Shown: positions 24,491 to 37,639 of the stretch, one piece after another
Numbering within the stretch: position 1 is the first letter of the stretch
Layout of the letters: each line of letters begins with the position of its first letter
From: Metridium senile
Lineage: Eukaryota > Cnidaria > Anthozoa > Actiniaria > Metridiidae
Reading direction: 5' to 3'
Length of the DNA stretch: 64,000 nucleotides
NCBI GenBank assembly: GCA_949775045.1
Contig: OX459109.1
Location: 928,990-992,989, forward strand
The notes under the pieces: model-generated
What the model saw: the letters and a program-made list of their open reading frames with translations, nothing else
Told to the model about the DNA's origin: nothing
Databases searched by the model: none
Made by a program: the position numbers and the translations under genes

Positions 24491-25248
24491 ATATATATAT
24501 ATCTTAACTTTATATATATATATATCTTAACTTTATGTATACATATCTTATGTATATATCTTAATGTTACTTACATATAAAGTTCAGAACGAACCAGTTT
24601 TGATCTTGTAAACACCGTTCAAGTTTTGCTGCGGGTCGTTTCAAGTCCAATGTGTAAACCGTTGTATACCGTCCTATTACCGTGCGTTTGTTCGTTCTAA
24701 TATTAACATACACGTGTCATATTACATCTAATATCCTTCATTTCCAAACAATTCAGTTTATTTGTTGACTCAGCTTTAGTAATTCAATTTGTTCAATTTT
24801 CAAAAACAACATTGTTTAAATAGCCGCTAATAGAACGTTCAGTCGAAATTGACTCGGAAGAAAAAGATCGATTTGGAATGAATATTGAGAAATGGAACAC
24901 ACCATCAAACAAACGCGCAAGTACAGCACTGTTGCGTTGGAATAGAATGCCGACTCAAGATAGAATAGAATACTCCATAATTGAAAAAAGAACGAAAGAT
25001 CGTACGAACGATTATCATGAATGAATGGAATGGTCGATCGCGAACAAATTGTAAACAAACGATCGAATGAATGATCCTGGCGATCGAACGAAAAGAAGAT
25101 CGAAAAGAAAACAAAGCAAAGAGAATGAATAAGTTATGGTTGAAATATAAGCTGATAGTTTAGCGATTTAATTGAAAAACAAATTCATTACGGTTTTGGA
25201 AGTTACTGTTTGTTAAATAAAACACCTATAGTTGGATAAAGCCATTTA
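24491..25248. other. Gene-free region
   Basis: An AT dinucleotide run at 24,490-24,570, then a gatcgaacga/gaatgaat-rich patch at 24,960-25,130. No supported gene. Confidence 0.5.
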
Positions 25249-25465
25249 CAGTGCAAATACTCGAACCAAGGCTACCCAAACAAAATTTTCACAAATTATT
25301 CAATCCCTATACAATATAATTCCGGTGTTTTTTGTTAACTGTATTTCGACAATAAAATTTTCTGAACCATAAATTTCCCGTAATTCTATTGTTTAGATAC
25401 TTGGACGTGGTTGGATGATTTGTGAAATATTCGTTTGGGTGGCCTTGGTTCGAGTAGTCGCACTG
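25249..25465. mobile_element. TA-flanked MITE, CAGTGC family, copy B
   Basis: Left CAGTGCAAATACTCGAACCA and right TGGTTCGAGTAGTCGCACTG form the arms, with GGCTACCCAAACAAA facing TTTGGGTGGCC just inside. TA lies on both sides. Confidence 0.85.
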
Positions 25466-25539
25466 TAAATATTAATTAAAATGACTAACTTTAGGCGTTC
25501 TATAAGAGATATACGTTACAGCTACACTAAAAAGGTTTT

Positions 25540-25645
25540 TGAATGGATGAATGAATGATTGAATAAATGAATGAATGATTGAATAAATAAATGAATGAAT
25601 GAATGATTAAATATATGAATGAATGGGTTATTGATTGAATGAACG
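25540..25645. repeat. (GAAT)n repeat
   Basis: Imperfect gaatgaatgatt units. Confidence 0.9.
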
Positions 25646-27550
25646 AACCACAACAATACCACAACTACCTAAATATAACGTTTTACCTTTGAGTGCGATG
25701 AGCATCCGGTCGAAGAACAACAATATCATTATTTTCGTTGCACTGTTTAATGTAACAAGTACTTGATACTCAAATTTACTGATATGAATTCTTAACTGGC
25801 TGGCTGATTGGTTTAAGTACCATCGTGAATGAATCAAAGAGACCATCGCCGATTATTGGGGTTATCTTTAAAGCTCTTAATCCTGGATTAGCACTAATCT
25901 GCCTTTGACTTACCGTGCCCTGGTTATACTGAACATTGTTTTGTACTTCCAGTATGTGAGCGTTTGAAATACACCTAATTCAAAAAAGGTTCAAGGGGCG
26001 AACGGCGATTGGTGATTGCTCGACCGAAAGCAACTGTGGGTAATACGAATTTCTTATTATTTCTTTCAGTCTAAATTACCCAAACAATGCCTCCACCGTT
26101 CAGCGATGACCTTAGGGTGTCTCGAAGGTTTGTCAGTAAGAAAGCAAGTAAAATTAAATGCTATTGCCACTCCTCATGATCGTAAGTCATGTGACTAAGG
26201 TGTGTGCCTGCATTACAGCGGTTACAAGTGTTTTATTATAACTGCTATCTAGCGGTTTCCTTAAATTGGTGAACTCGTTTTTCCTTATTTTTCTATTGTA
26301 AAATATCTTGTTTTTCTTTCTGTCATTTCGTGAGCTACTGATAATTTTCCGATAATCTCCACAAATCTTTTCAATTAGATTGAAAATGTTGTATAATAAA
26401 AAAAGAAAGGACCGTTAATTTGACTAATATGAAGGTGATAATCCTTCGTTTGTTGATAAAATAGCAATTTCCCTCATCCCTAACTCGGATACCTAACTAT
26501 ATACAATACAATACAATAGACCTTCTTTCGACACGATAAGACGTTATATAGTAGCTTGTAGGCTCGTGCATAAATAGATAAATAAAAACACTTGAAAAAA
26601 ATCTATAGAAATATAAAAAAAAGTAATTACACTTTTAAGAATGTCATAAAAAATACATCATTAAAATTTTACATAAAATTATTTTTTATATAATACTAAC
26701 TTTTTTTTATAATTCATCATAACGGCATTAAATTCAAACTCTTTAAGATATAGCGGTTTAACTGCGTCGGTTTCTAAGAAAACTTTTGGAGAACAAATTT
26801 ATGATAACTATAGTATATATATATATATGCGCATGCGTTGGTGTTTCTATGAAACATCTAAAATGTATACGATAAGCATCATTTGCTAAAAATGTTACCT
26901 TAAAAAGTAGAAAATAGAATAGTATATTCAAAGCCGCCTTGGGTGTCAACCCTTCGTATCTCATCAAACTAACTTTTCCTTGATTCTGCATGCAAAAGGT
27001 TATCATCGCATTTATGACACCCAAGATTTTAATTTGAAATTCGTAAGACAATATGTCAAAAGCATGTCTAATCTTCATGGTGGTAGTAATTTTTTTTAAA
27101 AGCTCAGTTGTAATTAAAATGTCACTATCGTATAGAATCTCAAGAAGCTTCCAGGTAAAAGGGCATTTCCAATGCAAGAAATCTCACGGCCAGACTCTAA
27201 TTATTGCACCAATTAATCGCCCTTTGCACGTGAACATCCAACTCAATTGATTCAACTGTATTCTAGATCTCTGAATATTTAATTTTTGTACATAACATGC
27301 CCTTTATGCGATGAAAAATGTTTTCAGTGATGACTTTGGATTGATTTCTGCCAACTTGTTTATTAGGAACGATGAGTATATAACATTTGAAAACATTTGT
27401 GGAGTTAGTTGCTAAGTGTTGTTCATTTGTTCAAAGCATGGCAAACTTTGAAGCTTGAACTTGAGGTTTGTTAGAAGAACGTTAGAAGAACATTTGTTTA
27501 TTAGTTTGACAGGCTTCGCTTTGCAGCTAAAATTGTACAATTGTACAGTT
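25646..27550. other. Gene-free region with one unexplained open frame
   Basis: The minus strand 26,758-27,186 stays open for 142 codons from an upstream TGA to TAA, without an ATG near its start. Translated words such as LLEILYDSDILITTELLKK and RYEGLTPKAALNILFYFLL look protein-like, and a GTAACA donor-like site follows LLFK. I do not recognise a family and cannot exclude chance in this composition. The rest of the stretch shows nothing supported. Confidence 0.25.
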
Positions 27551-27735
27551 CTATGTTGTACCTTGTTTTAAAACAAAAACAAAACTGGTCGGGACGTAAA
27601 AGAACCACAGAGGAAGTAAACAAATCTCTGGCCGTGACTCACCCTCAGTACTCACTCTCACACACGTACTGTAATTTGCTATATATGATCCATGGATTGT
27701 TGCAAATAAATAATGTAGATGTAGATGTAGAAAAC
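27551..27735 (+). mobile_element. 5'-truncated SINE fragment
   Basis: gggacgtaaaagaaccacag, agg, agtaaacaaatctctggc and gactcaccctcagtactcac match the body of the full SINE at 51,194-51,566. The fragment ends in aaataaataatgtagatg plus further gtagat units. The tRNA-like head is absent. Confidence 0.7.
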
Positions 27736-28590
27736 AAAAATGAAAACAAGATAGCGTACTCACGTTCTGATCTTCAGTCGTCGAGGTAGTCAATAGTTGG
27801 AAGAATTCTCTTCCTACTTCACCCATTATCTATTGTGCGCTTTCAATTATAAGTAATCGGAAATGCTTTTTACTTAGTGACTGTAGATTTATACGGTCAA
27901 GGACACGAAACGGTCATAGTAAGCAACTGTTCTGCATTCATCGCGGCAGCAAATGTTCCAAATGATTGCTCCCCGACATGCGCGACTTAATGCATAACGA
28001 GGCACGTGGGATTTCGTAAAGTGGAAATGTATTTTTAACACGGGCATCCGCTTTTGTAAGATTGACTAGAATCTTTTATTTAACGTTGTCTTGGTGACCG
28101 GAGGTCGAATGAATGCACAATGAGGCAAGTGGGATTTCTTGAAGTGGAAATGTATTTTTAAGATACTTTTGTAAGATTGACTAGAATCATTTATTTCATT
28201 TTGTTTCATAAAAAAACGTTGCCTTGGTAACCGGAGGTGTTCGAGTGGCAATTACCACGACCGAAAGGAACCATGGGAGCTGATTTCATATCAATAACAA
28301 CTTAACGCCGAAAGACAATTTGTGGTAATTGAGGTTCAATTAAATCACGACCCAATATCCTTAACTTAATTGTTTGAGTATGGTTTTTTTACTCTGATGA
28401 TTTCCTTGTGACTATTTAGACGTCTTATAAATAATTATATTCTCCATGCATTTCGGGTTCTTTGTCTTTTTGAATATTATATGATATTGTATTTATATTA
28501 TAAATCAAGTTATTTTCATTTTACAGAACTGTGATTATGGCGGAAGGTAACTGATTAAAAGCAAAGAAAAATAAACATGAAATTAATATA
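27736..28590. repeat. Region with a duplicated 120-bp block
   Basis: 28,018-28,110 and 28,140-28,245 share aagtggaaatgtattttta, cttttgtaagattgactaga, at and a ttggt.accggaggt end. No gene supported in the rest. Confidence 0.6.
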
Positions 28591-29010
28591 TAAATTATTG
28601 AATGAATGAATAAATGAATATAATATAGACACATGTACACGGATGGATAGATAGATGGAAAAATAAATGTTTGAATAAATAAATAAATCGATCAATAGAT
28701 CGATGGATAGATGAAGAATGAATAAATATGTGATTTAGTGAATGAATGAATGAAACAATAAATAAATAAATAAAAATAAATAAATAAATAAATAAATAAA
28801 AATAAATAAATAAATAAATGAATCGATGGATGAACATTTAGATGAATGAATCAGTGAATGAATGAATGAGGACATGAATGAATGAATAAATGGATGGATG
28901 GATGAATAAATAGATGATTGAATGAATGAGTGCATGAGTGCATGAATGATTTAATAAATAGATGGATGGATAGTTGAATGCATGTATGAATGAATCAATA
29001 AAATGGATGA
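28591..29010. repeat. (GAAT/AAAT/GGAT)n tetranucleotide repeat
   Basis: Long imperfect tetramer array. The Ile/His/Ser/Phe-rich minus frames are its translations. Confidence 0.95.
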
Positions 29011-31195
29011 ATTTGTGTATATCCCGGATCAATAAAACGATAAATGGATGAACGACATACGTACTTAGACGACAATATTTATAAATAAATCATATAGAGA
29101 GAGAAAATAGACGATACAAAAGCATTATGCCTTCAAGCCATGTTCAATGGATACATTTAATTACACAGCGGAAGCAAGATTATATAAAGAATAATAAACT
29201 AATGCTTATTAAGCACATTTTGTACTTCAAAAATATCTCGATTTGTGTTTAGAAACACCGACTACTTATTGTCATGAATAGTGAATTTAATTAATGGCCT
29301 ATATATAGAGTACTACAGCTACCAGTCGAAAGCTGCGTTTTCGTTGGCCCCCTAATACAGTACCGCTATTGTTTGGTTAGGTTTAGGGCAATTGTTTGGA
29401 AAGACTCTATTTTTTAAACCAATCCTAAACGATGTTTCGATTTGGTGCTGACTTTCCCTATATAGAGTACGGACAAATCGTCTCCACCGTCAAATCGTCC
29501 GTAATATTCGTCCGTTTTCATGATTTGTCCGTCATGCATAAAAAGGGATTGATAATTTGATATTTTATAGTGGGGTGAATTAAATCCCAAACACTTACAC
29601 CCCTCCCATCCCCATCCCCCAAAATAATATAAAACGGTCCGTCCATAAGACGATTTACTGCTAGTGTGAAAACAGCTAATAAGTAAGGCTCCCACTCCTC
29701 CCCCCTCCCCCCTCCCCTTATAAAATATAAAACGGTCCGCGTCCATTTCAGTTACTGCTAGTGTGTGAAAACAGCTAATAAGTAAGGCTTAGTGAGCTCT
29801 TCGCTTTGCTATTGATATGTAAATTGTGAACAAGTGAACAGCTGTTGAGGTCACTACTTAGATAAATATAGGTTTTTGATATAGTAAAACTGAAGCAATT
29901 CTAAGACAATCAATAACCAAACTTATAATAACTGAACAATAAATTGATCTCTTGAGACTCGTTCAGATGGGCGGTTTTTGTATAGATTGATATAGATATA
30001 TATTTAAGATGTATTCTGCGCGATTTTGCGGCTGTTTCTGGAGCAATTTTCTTTTGCAAATTTCATGCGGTTTTACCAGTTTTTAAAAAGGGTTATTTTG
30101 CAGCAACATTAGTCATGATTTTTGCAAAGCTTATACTACGATTCTAGACGCTTTTGTTTCAATTTGCGCGCTCATTTTAGTCCAGCTTGCGCGAGATTTT
30201 TGGCTTATTTTGCTACCGTTTGCTACATATATTTTAGCCAAAGTTTAATAGAAAATTGTGAAGCGGTTTGACGCACAAATTTAAAACCAAAACTATCTAT
30301 AAGTTAAGGAAAAAGTAGAGTGTATTTTGTATCAACTAAATATAAATATATATTGATTTAATACATATCAATGGCCTAATGATGGGGGGTAAATATATTC
30401 ATTTAAGAAAATCATGATTATGTAAGTACTAGAAATTATTGAGATAAATTTTACAGAAACAAAATCAGCAAACTGATTCAGAACTATATATCTAAATTTA
30501 TTCTACGAATTGAACATGCTGTCTTTACCGTGAAAGAGACAGACATTAATGTCACTATGACACATTAATAGAATCCTTTTTAGAAAAATGGCATAAATAA
30601 TTAGTTTTCTCACATTACAAAAACCGTCACTTACTGACCGCTAGGAAGAAAGAAGCTATCGTTTATAAATTAATATATATCATTCATATTGATTAAAGCA
30701 ATGAAAGATCAGATAACTATAGGTATAAGTGCTTTGAAGAAAAATATATTTCAATATAAAAATAGCTATTTACCTATATAGCAAACAATTTTCAATATTT
30801 AGTTATTTCTATTAAAAATGAATTGATCATGAATGGTAATGCTAATCAATACGATTTAGAAACAGTACGTTATTTCTGTTCGATGAGTAGAAAAACTATA
30901 GCCGTTAATAGCATTGAGAATTCGATCGAATGAACTATTATTAAGAATGACTGAATCGATTCTATAAATAACCGACGGCTGTACTTGTGAATGCGCCTCT
31001 CAAATTGAATAAGAATTGATGGGATCGATTTTCTCGAAAACACTGTTAAATTGTGTTAAAAATATCCCTAAAAAACTGTCATTATTAAGCTATCTGGGTT
31101 CATGGGGGTATCAGAGGTTATTTTCTACTTGCTTCGGTGTTAAATCTGACGGTTTGTGAAGCAACGAGATCTTCTAAAGGACAAAAATAAATACC
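29011..31195. other. Gene-free region
   Basis: No supported gene. A duplicated C-rich block (29,640-29,690 and 29,730-29,790) repeats aaacggtccg, cagttactgctagtgtg and aaaacagctaataagtaagg. Confidence 0.5.
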
Positions 31196-31199
31196 CATA

Positions 31200-31945
31200 C
31201 TAGATCAATAAGAGTAATGTTCAGCCTAAAATATTGAATTTTATTAATGTTTTTTTTGTCATAACCTTTTCCAACAAAAATTCATCTTTTTTATAATTCA
31301 AAATGAATTAAAATTGACAGTCAATAATGGTGGTTGAAAATCAATAGCTCATTTTTAGCATTTTTAGCATAATGTTCAGCCTAAAATATAGAATCTTATT
31401 TATGTTTTTTGTCATATTCTTTTCCAACAAAAAATCACCGTTTCTTCAAAATGGATTGCAATTGCTAGTCTATAAAGGTGGTTGGAAATCAATAGCTCAT
31501 TTTTAGCATAATGTTCAGCCTAAAATATTGAATCTTATTTATGTTTTTTGTCATATTCTTTTCCAACAAAAAATCACCGTTTCTTCAAAATGGATAGCAA
31601 TTGCTAGTCAATAAAGGTGGTTGGAAATCAATAGCTCATTTTTAGCATAATGTTCAGCCTAAAATATTGAATCTTATTTATGTTTTTTGTCATATTCTTT
31701 TCCAACAAAAAATCACCGTTTCTTCAAAATGGATTGCAATTGCTAGTCAATAAAGGTGGTTGGAAATCAATAGCTCATTTTTAGCATTTTTAGCATAATG
31801 TACAGCCTAAAATATAGAATCTTATATATGTTTTTTTTTTGACAAAACCTTTTCCAACAAAAAAAAAAACATCGTTTCTTCAAAATGAATTGCAATTGCT
31901 AGTCAAAAAGGTGGTTGAAAATCAATAGCTCATTTTTAGCATTCA
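31200..31945. repeat. About 142-bp tandem repeat, 5 copies
   Basis: The unit contains agcataatgttcagcctaaa, atattgaatcttatttatgt, cttttccaacaaaaaatcac, aatggattgcaattgctagt and tggttggaaatcaatagctc. The middle copies are nearly identical. Confidence 0.95.
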
Positions 31946-32039
31946 GTAAGTAAATAAAAGTATTGGCTCACCTGGCAGGGTTCAATCTTGTATCTTCACC
32001 GTAGTTCTCTTCGACGTCCCGTTGTTAAAACACTGATGA

Positions 32040-32640
32040 ACAATCTACAAGTAATGTATACAATCAGTAAAGACAGTGTTATACCGCGGAGACGGTTGAT
32101 GACGCGAGATGGCAATCGCTAACCACTGATATTGCGCTGTTTTTATCACCTTATCGTACGCTGAATAATTTTGATATTAAAAGATGCTAGATCAGCAAAG
32201 AGACAGGTATACCGATTCTGAGTCGACGGACAGGTTGATGACGCGAGATGGCAATCGCTAACCACTAATATCGTGCTGTCTTTATCACCTTATCGTGCAC
32301 TGAATATATTAAATATGTTAGATGATGTTAGATCAGCAAAGAGACAGGTATACCGATTCTGAGTCGACGGACAGGTTGATGACGCGAGATGGCAATCGCT
32401 AACCACTGATATTGCGCTGTCTTTATCACCTTATTGTGCGCTGAATAATATTAAATGATGTTAGGGGCAACCCATTTTATTTTTGAGGGGGTGGGGGGTG
32501 GAAGAGCGCTTGCCAACGGGCTAAAACAAAATTTCTTGAACGGACCAAATCTTCCAACTTCCCCTCAAATATCAAATGGTCCACCCCTTAGATCAGCCAA
32601 GACACAACTATACCGCTTCGACGGTCAGGTTGACGACGCG
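32040..32640. repeat. About 135-bp tandem repeat, 3-4 copies
   Basis: The unit contains gacgcgagatggcaatcgct, aaccactgatattgcgctgt, tttatcaccttatcgtgcgc and agatcagcaaagagacaggt. The last unit is split by the element at 32,464-32,587. Confidence 0.9.
32464..32587. mobile_element. Small TIR element with TTA target duplication
   Basis: Ends GGGGCAACCCATTTTATTTT and the complement GGGGTGGACCATTTGATATT, with TTA on both sides (32461-32463, 32588-32590). It is inserted in the 135-bp array, so the uninterrupted array copy gives a direct view of the empty site. 63 codons can be read across it, but this is not a gene. Confidence 0.75.
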
Positions 32641-32649
32641 ACATAGCAA

Positions 32650-33936
32650 TCGTCAGCTGCCAATGTTGCGCAGTCTTTATCGATGGTTTTTTATGCTTTA
32701 TCGTGCGTTGATTGAAATTTGAATTTGTTAATTGAATCAGCGGTTTGTAGACGCGGTATCGTTAGTTATTCATTTTGCACAGTGTTTTTCGATAGTTATG
32801 CCTTGTCATGCGCAGTCGTGGTGACATATCGTGATGTCATATTCACAACATAACAATCACATGCAATCGCTTTCGTGTACTTTTAGCCGATGTCATAATC
32901 GTCTTGTTATGTGCCGACCAACATTGACGCAACGTTGGGTAAATCCGCATAGAAACACTGCAAATTGTTCCTTACTTTCAAGCAAAAAAAAAACGTCCTA
33001 GTTCAAACTTCATTTAAAGAAAAATGAAAAACTTTTGATATACACTCAAATACAGAATCATTGTTTTGTTCCAATTCATAGACTGGGGCCGCTAGGATGT
33101 ATGGGTAATTTGTTTACCAGCTACGTTATATTTAGTTAGATAATACTGTGATTATTTGCTTGCTATCCGTGCACTCGAGGGCTTTTCCAACTTATAACTC
33201 TTCCGCATGGGAAAACGCAGAGAATTGAAGCTGTTTAGATATAGTTTAGTTTTATAAAAGCATTATTGACGCTGTAAATTCAATAGAGAGCAATAATAGA
33301 ATTCATTTGCAAAACAAATTGAATTAAGTTGTATAATTGAAAATATGTTTTTGTCGCGATGTTTGAAATTACAACAAATTTGTTATAGGTTACCCTGGAG
33401 CCACACTAATTAGCCATGGCGGTGGTAACTTGGAGAAATGGCTTAGAATTACACGAAGTAAACAAACAAATTAAGCAAATTTCAAAAAACAATATCAAAT
33501 GTTTCAGAAAAAAACGCAGAACAACGACAACAGTAGCAACAGCAATAAATAGAGTCAGTTTACTCGATGGCCGTAGCTGTTGAAGTTGTGAAATGGGCCT
33601 GCCCTTTATTAAGCACTATTTTTTTATATTCTTTGAATTAAAAATAAATGAATTCTGGGAAATTAAGATTGATAGGTTATTCTTGGAAAATCAATCATTG
33701 GATCCATGAAAAAGTTGATATTTTAATCATCTACTATAGTGTTCTTTGTTAATTTTGTTTGTAGTTTCCTGAGAGTATTTAAATTTTCCTTAAAGCTTTT
33801 CTATTTTTGTCAGATATTAAAAATAAATTTAATAATGATAGTTTCTAAATTGGACATTTAACATGAATACATAGACAGGAAGCAAAAACATATACTTCAG
33901 TTAATTGTTTGTCATTTTCATTTTTGTCAGTCCGGG
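32650..33936. other. Gene-free region
   Basis: No open frame or repeat of note. Confidence 0.45.
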
Positions 33937-33963
33937 GAGGGGGGGGGGGGGGGGGGGGGGGGG
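33937..33963. repeat. Poly-G run
   Basis: An unbroken run of about 25 G. It can form G-quadruplexes, and its length is prone to sequencing error. Confidence 0.9.
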
Positions 33964-34343
33964 ACATAATATCAGGTATGCTCATCGGGAATTTTCAAAA
34001 ACACCCTTCAAAGATACCAAAAGGTCCTTTACATTGTAGCCCCTTGGGGATATATCACATACATAAGAATTTTAATATTAATATCAATACCCCAATCTAA
34101 AAAATACTGATTTTTACCCCTATGAGATACTGAACAAGCATACCCGTTACTTTTACCCACCGAGTACCTCCCCCCCTTGCTTGAGAGCACTTGGAAATAT
34201 TAAATACGGATAATAGTTGCAGTACTTAGTGTAGCAGTATTGTTTATAAAACAAACGTTTAACACAGGAAGCTCCGAACTAAAGGAACAAAAGTTTTGAT
34301 TGTATTGTTTGATTGAGTAAAATTAGATATCAAAGTAATCTAG

Positions 34344-34573
34344 TAGAGCGAAAACACTAAAACTATGAAACAAAAACAAAATAATTACTAACTAATAGTT
34401 TTTATTTAGTGACTATTTAGTCAGTATCACTCAACCAGAAACATCAAATACAAAAGGAAACATACCTCATTACAACTTTACTTGTCTTTGATAGTGACTA
34501 ATAGTCACTAAATAAGAACTATTCCACAGTAGCAATTTGATTCTATTTCATTTATATAGTGTTTGCACTCTAT
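34344..34573. mobile_element. Foldback element, ATAGAGTGC/CTAATAG family
   Basis: taactaatagtttttattta, gtgactat and gtatcactcaaccag face tgatagtgactaatagtcac and taaataagaactatt. The outer ends approximate tagagcg...gcactcta. Related copies: 47,610-48,065 and 55,383-55,669. A GACGCAG-family fragment (ggctgcgtcggtgtttc) follows at once. Confidence 0.7.
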
Positions 34574-34619
34574 AGGCTGCGTCGGTGTTTCATGTAAACG
34601 ATAAAATTCAATATATTAA

Positions 34620-34989
34620 CGAGGGGGTTTGCGGTATTGCGGTATTGGCCATTTTTTAATGCGATATTGCGGTAATGCGGGATTTAAGATACCTGCGTTA
34701 TGCGATATTTATTCTTTGTTTAAGCGGTATTTCGGTGAAATAAGCAAAATCTAGCGGTAATGCGGGATTTAGAATTCCTGCGGTATGCGATATTAACGGG
34801 GGTTTTTTTGTATTTTTTTTTTGGTACGCATGGATGGTGAAAAAAACGAAAACGTTTAATGACCTTTGATTTTAATTAAATGTTGTGCGGTACGCGGTAT
34901 TTGCGATATATGTTTTGCGGTAATGCGGGATTTTTATATTTTTTTGCGGTATTGCGGGATTGAACCCCCCACCCCCCTTGTCCCCCTCA
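34620..34989. mobile_element. TTAA-flanked element of GCGGTATT repeats
   Basis: TTAA stands on both sides (34616-34619, 34990-34993). The ends are CGAGGGGG and CCCCCTCA. The interior is largely variants of tgcggtattgcgg, gcggtaatgcgggattt and cctgcggtatgcgatatt. TTAA duplications are typical of piggyBac, but the ends are short, so the assignment is tentative. Confidence 0.5.
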
Positions 34990-34993
34990 TTAA

Positions 34994-35437
34994 CTCAACA
35001 TGTTTACTACTGCAAGTCGGTTTACTGAATGAGAGACTAACAACACCTGCCTTCATGTAATGTGTTTATGTTCAATGTCAATACATGCAATGTACTATCA
35101 AACAAACTGATGCAAAAACTCATCTATTTCCACAGAAAAATGACCCATTAATTTATATTAGCATAAATACGCAGGTCATTATGAAAGATCGCGCGCGGTG
35201 ATTGGTCGAGAAACTCACACTATTTATATAGCGTTTTGCGCGCTTTTAAAAATGATAAATGAACAGTTTTTCTTCAAAAAGGCTTGTTTTTCTTTTACTT
35301 TTTGAAATAATAGCTTGTGTATTTATTCTAAAACAATTATCCAACTTAGAATCAGTGAATATCGGTGAATAATAACCTTGACTCAGTTATTATTCACCGA
35401 TACTCACTTCGAATTCGGCGAATCATTGTTAGATAAT
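34994..35437. other. Gene-free stretch with a 23-bp hairpin
   Basis: 35,354-35,376 (agtgaatatcggtgaataat plus aac) is exactly or almost complementary to 35,385-35,407, with a loop of 8 bases. Nothing else supported. Confidence 0.6.
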
Positions 35438-35662
<225 letters not shown>

Positions 35663-35808
35663 AACTTTATTTTAAGAGGGAAGCACTTAACAGTGAAAAC
35701 TAACAAACTTATGGACCTTAAAACACACAATATACTATAGTTAAAATTACAAGAAAAAATTCGTCTTGTGGATCCACAATAATTTAGACGACTGAGATGG
35801 CGCCAATC

Positions 35809-35914
35809 GTGGTAAATAAGAGGACATACCACAAGAAACTATAGTGAATTTGTTTTTTACCACATTAAAAAATGAGCAAAATAGCAACCGTGGTATGTAC
35901 TCTTATTTACCACG
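35809..35914. repeat. Inverted repeat (about 25-bp arms)
   Basis: cgtggtaaataagaggacat, accac faces ccgtggtatgtactcttatt, taccacgg. It resembles a small foldback element, with no clear target duplication. Confidence 0.55.
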
Positions 35915-37635
35915 GCTCTCGACCAATCAGAAAGCGAGAAAATTATCAAATGTGGTAAAAATATAAATACGTAAGTAAGTAAAAAGAAAGATATGTACAA
36001 TTTGCCTTCCCTTTCGTAATTGGTCTCCATCTGTATTAAACTATAGCGTTTTTGCGTCTTAATTCTTCTTCCATATTTCATTTCAGCATAACTGAAGATT
36101 CAAATTGTTTTACTTATATATATAGATCTAATTGCAAAGATGTTGTCATATGAAAAAAGCCGAACATAAGTAATTTAGTAAGATAGGAATATCAGGTGTA
36201 ACAGAAGGAAGAGTTCAGCTTGAGTGATCTTTTTTTGTCTTTTAATTATGATTATTTTCAACTAGCTAAATTACAAAAGTCAGGACAACAGCTGACAACG
36301 TCCTTGCAATTAGGCATTTATTGATTTCTTTATACGTATTTCATTTCAATAATAATATCTTCAGATGGATTCATTAAAATTATTGTTGTAAAGATTCATT
36401 AACCTTGCTTTCACAGACTTTGAAGATAAGCACTAGCTAGGGGTTCAAAGGAAGCACGCGCGTATTATAACAATAAACAAATAAACAACTGCGTGCATAT
36501 CATTTGGCAGTCATTGCCGACTCTCCCTAGCATACTACAAAATGGTAGAAAAGAAAATAAATGCGTCGTGAGCGTCGTGTTTACAAGTGTTAAAAGTGGG
36601 ATTCTAATTTGCCAACCATTTTCACAATAGAGTATTTAATTTTCTTTGTTGTTATAACAATGGCAGACTGTACACACACCTATACAACGCTGCTTACTGA
36701 CGTTTAAGACGTTAACCATTCTTTGGAGTAAAATATATGGCGAAGTATGTACTGCACGAACGTCAATTTTGGTGCATCAATTACCAAAGTTCAGCATGAA
36801 AAATTACGCAACCCTCCAGTAAAAAAAACAAAAAACACAATTTTACGTGTTGAGAAAAAGCAAACAAATAACTGAACGAAATATATAAACCAAATCTTAC
36901 CTTTTTCATGTAAATGTCGTTAGAACTTCGTTGGAATTCCTGGAAAAATACAAACAAATTTTAATGGATCGATAAAGCAAAGCAGATACAAAACCAGATC
37001 AGCTTAAATAATGCACACTAGTACGTTGAAATACAAGTTTCAGGGCGCGCAGCACAGACACTGTTAGTACTTCATGAGCTAGAAAAGAGGATTTCAAGCG
37101 CACGTTGTTTGGACCTTCAACAAGTTGTTTCGTTTCTATCTACATGGCCCCGACTCACTTTATCTTTGAATTTGATCAATACAGAACATATAAGGCTTGC
37201 ATGCTGTTGAACGTTAGCATGGAAAGAGTACTGTTTTTTTTTGTGCTTCATTTATTAACCCAGCCGTGCGTGTTGTTTACGGTCATCAGGCGCCTAAATA
37301 CACCAAAGAACTGAATACTGTTTAGGTTTATGTTAATCAATTATAAATAAGCAGCATCCTTCACAAGAAACATAATAAAAAGAACATGAATGACTGTCAT
37401 TATATATATAATGTATATATTAAAAGAACAAACTCTGCCCAGACTTTGAACTAACCGCGGGCGAGAGCTATATATAAAAAAATAAGAACAGATATAGAAC
37501 AAATAAGGAAATTATGTTAAAATATTAACGAAGTGTGCGCAATACAAGTATTGTTATTGTTATGACTTTTTGAAATATTGTTTATTTCTTGTACCGGATG
37601 TTTTCAAGCTTATCGATAGCAAAAGGTTTCACCAG
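35915..37635. other. Gene-free region
   Basis: No supported gene. Near 36,690 one unit of the 14,060 tandem-repeat family is present. Confidence 0.45.
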
Positions 37636-37639
37636 TAGC

